Below, in pieces: positions 56,194 to 64,000 of a DNA stretch of 64,000 nt. The notes beneath the pieces are model-generated. The model had not been told where the DNA came from. It saw nothing but the letters and a program-made list of their open reading frames with translations, and did not search any database. Location of the stretch: positions 2,480,001 through 2,544,000 of the forward strand of contig JAUKTV010000003.1 of assembly GCA_030549205.1 (NCBI GenBank), in the 5' to 3' direction. The translations under genes and the position numbers were made by a program. Source of the stretch: Apiosordaria backusii. Its lineage: Eukaryota > Ascomycota > Sordariomycetes > Sordariales > Lasiosphaeriaceae. The number at the start of each line of letters is the position of its first letter. The first letter of the stretch is position 1.

Positions 56194-59163
56194 TCATGGC
56201 CGCTTGATCGTCAACGGCTTGAACGGCTTGCGCAGTCTATCTATCGGCGCGATAGGTGTTCTCCCAACTCTGCTCACTGGACTGGGCCTTGTCAAGCCTC
56301 CTGCTCCCTTCCCTACGCTGAGTAGAGTTGGCCTGGTGAAGGTTGTACTGTGGAGGCAGGCTGCTACTCTTGTTGGCTCTGGGGCCGGCTCATCGTCCTC
56401 TTCTTCCGGGTCTGGTTTGATGCTATCGGGCTTGACAGGAGAACTGGAGAAACAGGGGTAGGGCTTTCCTTTGACGGTCTCCTCAGCAGCTGGCACAGGC
56501 CGAGGAGGACGGGAGAGCAACGTTCCTTTGGCGGGTTTGTGTGTGGCTAGGCTAGGGGGAATTGCTTGTTGACCTGGGTTGGCTGTTACTTGGGGGGAAG
56601 CAAAGCTGGTTTGAGCTGGGAGGCTGGTGCGAGATGACGGTAGCGGAGTGGGGTCAACACTGGAGCCGGAGGTGGATTTCACAAAACCGAGGATGCTCTT
56701 CTGATCTGGAGGACGTCTGTTGGCAAGCTTCTTGACCTGTTCAGCCTTTTGCCTAGCCTCGGCCGCAGCATTCGCTGCTGTGATGGCAGCCTGGTGCGTA
56801 CCGGCACTGACAAACCCAGGTAACGACGAGACCGTGAAGGAAGAGGCTCCTTCCATGGTTGTCGTGTAATCTCTGTGCCACTGGGCTTCTTCGCCTGCGT
56901 TTTGTCCACCAGACATATTCGACAGCCTGGGCCGCTTTGCTCGTGGTGCATCGTGTGAGGTGCGGCCCTCGGTACCGCCGACCGGGACCTCTTGGGATTC
57001 CTCTGGGTCTACAGGAAACAAGTTGTCTTCGGGGTTGAACATTGACGGCAAGGCTTTGAAGACGACATCCTCTGGTGGTAATACGCGGCCTAGGACCTTG
57101 GCTATCTCCAGCATGACTGGACGGTCAAAGCATGGCCCCTTGGTTGCAAATGCTCTGTGCACAGGTTCCACAAAGGACGACAACTGGTTGCGCTCCCCAT
57201 TGCCGTTGGTGCTAAACAGAGGGCAACTCAGGTAGAGTAGATTTTGAGCTCTCGTCATGGCGACATAGAGGAGTCTTCGTTCCTCATCATTATCATCGGA
57301 CCGCATGTGCGGGATCGATCCGTTGTAGACGGCAGGGACAAAGACGACTGGCCACTCGAGCCCCTTTGCCGCGTGAATAGTAGATATTGTGACAAGCGGC
57401 TTGCTTTCCTCGTTTACCCCAGTCTGGGCATCAGATGCCAAGGAGACATTGGCCAAAAATCGCGGCAGAACCTCATCCTCCTTTGACTGTTCAAGACCTT
57501 CAATTTCTGGAAGGAGCTCGTCGTCACTGGACTCGTTCAAGTCCCGCACAAAGTCGCCTGCAAGAGTGACGAACTCCTCCACGTTGGCCCATCTCTGCTC
57601 ATGCTCGTCAGGGTAAGTGTCCTGGAGGTATTTTTGGAAGTTGAGTGCTGCTAAAAGCTGCTCGACCATCTCCACCAATCCAAAGGCCGTCCCATCAGGC
57701 TTCGCAGCATCTTCCATTTTTCGACGGATATTATCCAGAGGACGAATGAGTCCAGCTGCAATTCTTTGCTCCATGGGTTTTGGAATCTTCGTCTTTGCGG
57801 TACGATCTCCTCGGCAGTGCTTGGTTAAGATCGCCCAGACACTAAGCGATGAATTCTCTGCCTCTTCGAGCAAACTCTTGATGGTCACATCACCAACACC
57901 TCTTTTGGGCACATTGATGATTCTGGCCAGTGCATCATTGTTTTCGGGCTGGTAGATTACACGCAGATAATCGAGGATGGCTTTGATCTCCAGACGTTCG
58001 TAAAACTTTTTGCCGCCCACCATTCTGTAAGCGATGCCGGACTTGCCAAGAGCACTCTCAATGTGCCTCGAGAGCGAAGCAGAGCGCAGCAAGATGGCAA
58101 CATCGTTGAATGTCAGCATAGAACCAGACATCATCATGACTCTCCTGATTTCCGAGACGATCCAATCTGCCTCGGCCGAAGCATTTTTCAACCTCCGCAA
58201 GACCGGACGAGGTCCGCGTCCATGCACAGGCTTCAGGGCTTTCTGGTACCGCTTCTTGTCCTGCTGTATCACCAACAGGGACAGTCTGAGAATGGCATCA
58301 AACGACCGGTAGTTCTCTTCCAGTGAGATCTCATCCGTGCCCGGGAAGTCCTTCAGCATTCGCCATAAGTTCTGAATTTCTGCAGAACGCCAGCCGTAGA
58401 TGCTCTGGTCCGGGTCTCCCACAATGGTGATCCTCCGGTGGCGTTGAGCGAACAACTTCATGAGCTCGTACTGAATCCCGTTGGTATCCTGATACTCGTC
58501 GATAAGAACGGTCTGAATGTTGGAGACGCATGATGGAAACTCGCGGAGAAGCTCGACGCAGCGAACCAGCAAATCGTCAAAGTCCAACAGGTTCGACTTC
58601 TTCAAGTGAGCCTGATACTCATCATAGCATTCCTCGAGATCCTTTTCTCCTGCCGTTTTTGTGGCTTTCTGTCCGGACGGCTTTGCTTCCACTTCATCTC
58701 CTTTGGCCTTCTTTTTGCTGATCCATGCGCGAACAGCTACAGGGTCGAGGGTAACTTCCCTTCGCTTGCAAATGCGAGCAATGATGGAGCGAGAGTCACC
58801 GTCGTCGGCAATCCCAAATTTCTGATTGATCCCAATATGTCGGCCATAGGCAGCAAGATAGCGTCGAGCAATGCTATGGAAGTTGCCCAGAACGATCTTC
58901 TTTTCCCTGCCATCTCCGAGCGCCTTTCCAATACGCTCCTTCATCTCCCGGGCAGCTTTGACGGTAAAGGTTGCGACAATGACATCTTCGGGTCGGTATC
59001 CGACATGGTCAATGAGCCAGACGACTCGGGATGTCAAGGTGTGTGTTTTGCCGCTGCCGGGCCCAGCAAGGATGGCGACAGTAGCGGCATCTGAACTCAC
59101 TGCTCGGCGTTGTGCATCGTTGAGGCTGCTGAGGATTGGGTGGTTTGCTAATGGTGGAGGCAT
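56194..59163 (-). CDS. SRS2: SRS2-type UvrD/PcrA DNA helicase, 989 aa
   Basis: 3'-5' SF1A helicase that strips Rad51 filaments and limits recombination at forks. The gene is intronless. I chose ATG 59163 (MPPPLANHPILSSLNDAQRRAV) because it directly precedes the Q motif NDAQR; upstream codons in frame have no ATG. Visible motifs are Walker A AGPGSGKT (33-40), motif Ia ATFTVKAAREM, motif II IDEYQDT, motif III GDPDQSIYGWR, motif IV LEENYRS, motif V TISTIHAAKGLEWPVVFV and motif VI EERRLLYVAMTRA. The C-terminal 250 residues are disordered, Pro/Ser-rich and basic at the end, as in fungal Srs2, where Rad51-, PCNA- and SUMO-binding motifs lie; I cannot identify those motifs with certainty. It corresponds to the gene known as mus-50 in Neurospora. 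Confidence 0.95.
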   Translation of the reverse strand: MPPPLANHPILSSLNDAQRRAVSSDAATVAILAGPGSGKTHTLTSRVVWLIDHVGYRPEDVIVATFTVKAAREMKERIGKALGDGREKKIVLGNFHSIARRYLAAYGRHIGINQKFGIADDGDSRSIIARICKRREVTLDPVAVRAWISKKKAKGDEVEAKPSGQKATKTAGEKDLEECYDEYQAHLKKSNLLDFDDLLVRCVELLREFPSCVSNIQTVLIDEYQDTNGIQYELMKLFAQRHRRITIVGDPDQSIYGWRSAEIQNLWRMLKDFPGTDEISLEENYRSFDAILRLSLLVIQQDKKRYQKALKPVHGRGPRPVLRRLKNASAEADWIVSEIRRVMMMSGSMLTFNDVAILLRSASLSRHIESALGKSGIAYRMVGGKKFYERLEIKAILDYLRVIYQPENNDALARIINVPKRGVGDVTIKSLLEEAENSSLSVWAILTKHCRGDRTAKTKIPKPMEQRIAAGLIRPLDNIRRKMEDAAKPDGTAFGLVEMVEQLLAALNFQKYLQDTYPDEHEQRWANVEEFVTLAGDFVRDLNESSDDELLPEIEGLEQSKEDEVLPRFLANVSLASDAQTGVNEESKPLVTISTIHAAKGLEWPVVFVPAVYNGSIPHMRSDDNDEERRLLYVAMTRAQNLLYLSCPLFSTNGNGERNQLSSFVEPVHRAFATKGPCFDRPVMLEIAKVLGRVLPPEDVVFKALPSMFNPEDNLFPVDPEESQEVPVGGTEGRTSHDAPRAKRPRLSNMSGGQNAGEEAQWHRDYTTTMEGASSFTVSSLPGFVSAGTHQAAITAANAAAEARQKAEQVKKLANRRPPDQKSILGFVKSTSGSSVDPTPLPSSRTSLPAQTSFASPQVTANPGQQAIPPSLATHKPAKGTLLSRPPRPVPAAEETVKGKPYPCFSSSPVKPDSIKPDPEEEDDEPAPEPTRVAACLHSTTFTRPTLLSVGKGAGGLTRPSPVSRVGRTPIAPIDRLRKPFKPLTIKRP

Positions 59164-60516
59164 GTGCTGCAATTGATTCCAAATGGTATGAAATGCGATG
59201 AAATGTCCTCCAACTCGTGCAGTTGCGGAATTTTTATGGTCAAGCCATTCAGGGAAAGAAAGGTGTTGCAAATGTTAAGCTCAAGATACCAGAGACGCGG
59301 TGGTGCGAAACAGTAAGCGCGTATCGATGTGGGTCCTTCGCGGAAGCACGTGAATCACGCCCACCATGCTGTTGCTTATGTAATTCAGCCTTCAAAACTT
59401 CAAGGCAGTCAGTGGAGTTAAAACTGCGCGAATGTTTTCTTGTGGCTTTACATCCGTGAATATCATGCATTTTTGTCATTAGGGTTTGGAAAGTTAGGTT
59501 TGCATCTTCAAGCAATCACGGCAGCTATAACAGACTGAATTGACCCTTTCTCGCACGTTTGCAAGTCGTTCATTCAACTGCTACAGCCCCGAAGAGCCCC
59601 AGGCCATCATAGTGGCAAGCAATCAATCAATCGGAAGCGTGGTCGATCCGTTTATGCGCCGAGAAGTACCCTCCGGCAGGCGGCACACTCACTGGCACCT
59701 CCGCCCCTCTGTTCCCGTGGTACTTGATCTCCAAGACGACCGTGCTTTTCCTGTCACTTTATTACTCATGCCTGTGCGTGACGGGATGTGATGCTTATTC
59801 AGAGAACGGACCGAATTCGCTGCTGTCAGTCCGCACAAAGTGATCAGAGGCCGATCACCGATATCAGAGGTTTCTATCACTCTATCACAGTGCTAGTTCA
59901 GGCGCAAAACTTGGCTATCAAGGGGGAATGTGAAGGTTGACGCTGCAAGTGGTGCCTCATTCTGCATTTTGGGAAACGCTACTGCAGCACCGGTTCGACT
60001 CACTCGCATGAGAATCACAAAAAAAACCTCCTATTGTAGCACACACAAGAGCTTTCAGGGCCTGTGAGGTCTCTCATCACAGTCCAATGGCCATGGTTGA
60101 GTGATGGGAGATGCGGGGTGGAACCCTCCGCAGCCAATCAGCAGTCGAGACTTAGCGCGGCCGTCGGCTCGCTCATGCAAGTGGTTGGACAAGACATCAA
60201 CGGGAGTTGACGACAGCAACCAATCGAGGCCCTCACCGTGATATGGACCAAATGCAGGTCCAGAGTCGGCATGGGCTGCCCCCCCGCCCCCCCATGTCGG
60301 TTCCGTTGCCTTTTGTCGCAACAGGCGCTGCTATATACCGTGATTGCTGCCATTTTGCACCTCCTCCTGTCCATCTCAATCACAAAGTGTTTCGGCATGG
60401 CGGATACTACGAGGTAGCCGTAAGTAAGACAGACCTTTGGACGACACCACCATCTGTCTATCGCCACCCGTGGCCTCGGATTGGACCTCCCCCGACCCTC
60501 TCCCACCCCCATCATC
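59164..60516. other. Divergent spacer SRS2 to membrane protein
   Basis: 1.35 kb between divergent starts. Open frames up to 126 codons without motif. No gene. Confidence 0.5.
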
Positions 60517-62325
60517 ATGCTGTCTGCTGGTGTGGCTTCTTATAACTCTGTTGTCTTCGCTCTTCTTTTTGCGACGACATCTTGGCCTTCTTTCTGCGCC
60601 GCCTTGCCGTCTTTCAAGCAATTGCTTCGTCGAGGTGACTTGTGGCTCGACTATTCTTCTCCTACTCCTTCCCCCGAAGACGGACCTCCGCTATCCGCCA
60701 ACGCCATCCGTGACCCGGCCTACCTCCCATACCATATCGGTGCCATTGTCGGAGCGTACGGTGTCTCGTTGATAATAATCGCTCTCCTATTGCTAGCTCT
60801 CTTGAAGACCCGGAGAATCCGTATCAGAAACGGTGAATTACCTGAGGAAGAGAGAGGTTTACTGGCATTCAACACCTTTACGCAGCAATTCCTGTCCGAA
60901 GAGGAATACAAGAAACAACTCGAGCAACACCAAAACCAACAATTCCAAGCCGAACAATATCAAGCCGGGCAATTCCACCCCGAGCAGTTCCAGCAGGAGC
61001 AATTTTATCCAGAGCAGCAGCAGCTTGGTCAAAGCCTAGGCCAAAAGCTCTCTCTCCAGACAGACCTACCACCACATACCAGAAACTATTCCCTTCCCTC
61101 GGCTTCGCCCTTAACAGCAAGAGATAGACTCGGAGGCCCACTCAGTCCAGCCAAGTCACAGTTCTCCATTGCGACAGCACACTCGCCGACTTCGACGATC
61201 CTTGCCTGCGGAATCGACCTTTCAGTTGACCAGACAATTGTCGGTCGGGACAGAGCCATGGCGCAAAATCAGTTGGAAGAGATGTACAGGCATGTGATGG
61301 AACAGGAAAGGGCCAAAGCAGAGGGCAGGGCATATGAGCCCCCACCGATGCTCACCTCGCCATCAACCAAGTCCGTCAACACCATGCCGCCAACCCCCGG
61401 AAGCACTAAAAGGGAGAGGAACAAACCATCAAACCTCAACCTCGCCCAAGACAACAAGAAAGAATCCCGAGGCTCCTCCCTCTTGTCTTTCCTCAAATCC
61501 CCAAGGAAGAACAAAGCCCAAGGCTCGGGGATGGTCATCTCCTCACCGATCCTGACCCCAATGTCGGGCACCTTCCCCCGTCACGATGAGCAAGAGATGA
61601 ACCCCATCCCACCCCGTCACTACGCACCTCCCGCACCCCCTCCGGTGCCACAAGGAACATCTGACCTCCCCTTCCGTCGGGCGGGCAACAACGCTGGATC
61701 ATCAAGCCAGCACCTCCCCACCCCTGACATCTCACCGGTATCAACCCAAAGCATCGACTCCCGCATCGACGCAGCTGTCGGCCGCCCCCTCACCGCTGGC
61801 CGTCGCGAACCTTCTCATAACCGCGACCACTCCGCCGCCACTGACGCCGAGCCCCCCTCCGCCACTTCCTCCACCTCCACCTCCGGCCTCGTCGGCCTCC
61901 CCACCTCCCCCAAACCAGGCGTCAACCGTTTTCCCTCATTGGACTCCCTCCCCGCCTCCCCTCGCCCAGGCCAGCAGTCCTTCTCCCGGCCAAACGCCCC
62001 TTCTGCTGTTCGCGCTGGCGGTGCCCTCCCCTTCAGAGCCTACGAGCCGGCAGTTACCAGCCCCTCCGCTGCATCCTTCGGTACGACAAAGCAAACGGTT
62101 TTCACTAGAGCTGATCCGAATGGGGCGTTGTCGCCGGGAATGCCAACGGGGGGTAGGACGCCGTGGACGGGGGCGCCGGTGCCGTATACACCTTACCAGC
62201 CTTTCTCTCCGGTGATTCCGGTTACGCCTAGTTTGATGAGCAAGGCGGATAGGAAGAGGATGAGGAAGCTGGAGCCGAAGACGCCGACGTTGGAGATGGT
62301 AAGGGATACGGATGATGTTTGGTAA
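60517..62325 (+). CDS. Single-pass membrane protein with disordered Pro/Ser tail, 602 aa
   Basis: ATG at 60517; the open frame starts earlier (TTG at 60481) but no other ATG is available. A hydrophobic N-terminal segment (SVVFALLFATTSWPSFCAA) is a probable signal peptide. A short ectodomain follows, then one transmembrane helix (VGAYGVSLIIIALLLLALL) and a basic stop-transfer KTRRIRIR. After ELPEEERGLLAFNTFTQQFLSEEEYKKQL comes a Gln/Phe-rich repeat of about eight units related to E-Q-F-x-P. The long tail is Pro/Ser/Thr-rich with many SP and TP sites and ends basic (SKADRKRMRKLEPKTPTLEM). The topology suggests a fungal-specific regulatory or scaffold protein. No named family recognised, no introns. 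Confidence 0.75.
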   Translation: MLSAGVASYNSVVFALLFATTSWPSFCAALPSFKQLLRRGDLWLDYSSPTPSPEDGPPLSANAIRDPAYLPYHIGAIVGAYGVSLIIIALLLLALLKTRRIRIRNGELPEEERGLLAFNTFTQQFLSEEEYKKQLEQHQNQQFQAEQYQAGQFHPEQFQQEQFYPEQQQLGQSLGQKLSLQTDLPPHTRNYSLPSASPLTARDRLGGPLSPAKSQFSIATAHSPTSTILACGIDLSVDQTIVGRDRAMAQNQLEEMYRHVMEQERAKAEGRAYEPPPMLTSPSTKSVNTMPPTPGSTKRERNKPSNLNLAQDNKKESRGSSLLSFLKSPRKNKAQGSGMVISSPILTPMSGTFPRHDEQEMNPIPPRHYAPPAPPPVPQGTSDLPFRRAGNNAGSSSQHLPTPDISPVSTQSIDSRIDAAVGRPLTAGRREPSHNRDHSAATDAEPPSATSSTSTSGLVGLPTSPKPGVNRFPSLDSLPASPRPGQQSFSRPNAPSAVRAGGALPFRAYEPAVTSPSAASFGTTKQTVFTRADPNGALSPGMPTGGRTPWTGAPVPYTPYQPFSPVIPVTPSLMSKADRKRMRKLEPKTPTLEMVRDTDDVW

Positions 62326-63855
62326 ATATGGGGGTGATTTGGTGGTGGTGGTGGTGGTCTAAACTTCTTCGTAGATATCCTGTGTTTTGGCTTTTTTCAT
62401 TGTTGGTGTGTGTACCTTGTTTTTCTTCTTTGTCAGCATTGATAGGTGGACAGGTGGTTGGCTATAATGGGAGGACGGGTTAGTTAGCCTGGCAAAACTC
62501 GTTTTCTTTTCGTTTTTGTATAGGAGGGGACAGCATTGATATCCATGATGAAATTGGGGGGGGAGGAGGGGGTTGATGATTGAGTGAGAATGAGATTCAG
62601 AAAGCTTCTTTTTCGATTTCAGTTCGTTGACTTGGGCCCGTCTGGAAACTTTGGACAGCAATTTGAGCTAGAAACATCATGTCATCCTGTATGAAGTATC
62701 TGGAAATAAATATAAGAGCTACAAAATGATCCTGTTGAGTCTTTTTCGGTGAAGTAAGAGATGTCTCCGGGAGTTGTGGTGGCGTTTCAGGATGTGGTGA
62801 AACTGGGAGGGTTGTGCTGGGCTGCTTCAGGAGCTTGTACCAGTAGGCCCCTTGCTTGTGACATAATGCACTGGATTCCCACGTGCCTACTTGGTGGATT
62901 GCCAGGGTTTCGCCTTCGAACTCTGTTGAAATGCGGATGAGGTAGAAACTGCATCGGCCGATGTGTCTGGCATATGGTCTTGAAGTTTAGGTCCCTGTGC
63001 GCCGGACCCCGCATCCACGGCATCTCCATCCGATGAAGACGTTGGGGTAAAACCAAGGAAGATAAGGTATCTGTGAGCTATCACATGCACAGTAGATTCC
63101 TCCACTTGCTCCCAACACTGGCAAAGAAGCAGGTTTTCTGTCTGCTTTATTATCCACTCAGGCCCAGTTGAAGTGTGGGATCAATTACTAAAACATATAC
63201 GGTTAAGTCTGTGTGTTGTCCCTGTCCCACAGCTGCTTGTCTCACTGATTCAGATGGCAGAGAGATGGCAACATGGCGGCCTCGGGCCTCTCTTTGTCTC
63301 GTTATCGTGATGGGAGTAGCTCTTTCTTTTGCCTGGCAGGACTCGAAACGACGCCGTCCACTGTATGACGTTTGAAAGACTTGCTTTTAGACTTGTCACA
63401 TACAGAATCTTCAAGCTACTGTAAGGTATCCGATCAAGACTTGTTCAAGATGGCAAATGCAGCTATCTGAGCTAACAAGTGGGGTATTTACCTAGTAGCG
63501 TGGTCCGTGCCCTGTGCTGAAAGGGGCCCGCTGACTTCCGAGCGGGAATCATTCGATTCTCTCAATCGCATCGTATGTTTTTTAAACCCACATTCCCTTC
63601 CCATCGACAATCGAGAACAGCCTACGCAGCCATCAGCAAACAGGAACGCGGTCAGCACTCCCCGATCCTGAATTACTCAATCTACGCCGCGCGAGACCAC
63701 CACGCGCAATTGGTCGTCGGCTCTGCCCCGGCTGCCCAGTCTCGCCAGTCGACCCACGACCCAGACTGAACCTGCGGCAAGCTGCCAGAGGTCCCGCATG
63801 CAACACCTGATCGCAAGCCCAGTTTGTTCAGGGCTCTGACCCTCGCAAAGGAACA
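62326..63855. other. Intergenic, no gene recognised
   Basis: 3' UTR of the membrane protein gene and promoter of the right-edge gene. A (GGT)n tract follows the stop at about 62340-62358. No gene supported. Confidence 0.5.
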
Positions 63856-64000
63856 ATGGCTGACCCCGATACTGACTCGCCCGGCCTCTTTGCCGACCTG
63901 GACGTTTTCGATCTTGATGGCAGCCTTACCGGCAACTTGGTGAATAGTGGCCTCGGCACTCCGGATCCCAACACCACCACCGCCGCCGCTACCGTTGCCT
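63856..64000 (+). CDS. 5' end of a gene cut by the window edge (48 codons visible)
   Basis: ATG at 63856 in good context (GAACAATGGC) opens a frame running off the right edge. The visible peptide starts MADPDTDSPGLFADLDVFDL and is acidic, with an Asn/Thr/Ala-rich stretch, probably a disordered N-terminus of a larger protein. C-ending codons support coding. Identity cannot be judged from this part. Confidence 0.6.
   Translation, partial: MADPDTDSPGLFADLDVFDLDGSLTGNLVNSGLGTPDPNTTTAAATVA

Noticed and set aside
59990..60010. GGTTCGACTC resembling a tRNA B box
   Set aside because: No A box, anticodon stem or acceptor pairing can be folded upstream.

Overview
This is nuclear DNA of a filamentous ascomycete, most likely a Sordariomycete and probably order Sordariales. 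The evidence is a set of clear ascomycete orthologues (MLP1/TPR, PEX20, SEC13, KIN1, SRS2, a WHI2-like protein), short introns of about 47-80 nt with GTRNGT donors and CTAAC/CTGAC-like branch sites, and 5S rRNA genes dispersed singly between protein genes, as in Neurospora. The placement is inferred from gene content only.

Layout. Positions 1-17 kb are gene-poor. A small bZIP factor lies at 0.9-1.7 kb. After it come long stretches with no recognisable gene, a cluster of unassigned minus-strand reading frames with gene-like codon use at 9.0-12.9 kb, and an interrupted gene for a small Cys-rich membrane protein at 15.4-16.3 kb. Positions 17-22 kb are repeat-rich: two 5S rRNA genes on the minus strand flank a RING-finger gene, followed by microsatellites, minisatellites, telomere-like motifs and a 348-bp Tc1/mariner-type MITE. 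From 22 kb onward the window is ordinary and gene-dense: MLP1/TPR (22.3-28.5), a membrane protein with three tandem six-cysteine modules (29.3-31.8), a DOPA-dioxygenase-like protein (32.9-33.6), a class I terpene synthase (34.1-35.3), PEX20 and SEC13 divergent from one 818-bp spacer (36.3-39.4), a secreted AA12 PQQ-dependent pyranose dehydrogenase (39.6-41.2), a DapA-family aldolase/lyase with two reading-frame breaks in G-runs (42.6-43.7), a WHI2-like BTB protein (44.6-46.7), a GPATCH1-like G-patch protein (47.4-49.6), KIN1 kinase (52.1-54.7), SRS2 helicase (56.2-59.2), a Pro/Gln-rich single-pass membrane protein (60.5-62.3), and the start of another gene at the right edge.

How the genes relate. 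Most encode unrelated housekeeping functions: nuclear pore, peroxisome import, COPII/nuclear pore, polarity kinase, recombination control, RNA processing. The adjacent terpene synthase and DOPA-dioxygenase-like genes could be a minimal secondary-metabolite pair, but no P450 or transporter is beside them. The most original item is the six-cysteine module. It is present three times in the 29.3-31.8 kb gene, with a matching intron position in modules 2 and 3 and a predicted 7-nt microexon. It appears once, more diverged, in the damaged 15.4-16.3 kb gene.

Exon boundaries were set by hand from splice consensus and reading-frame continuity and have not been tested against transcripts.
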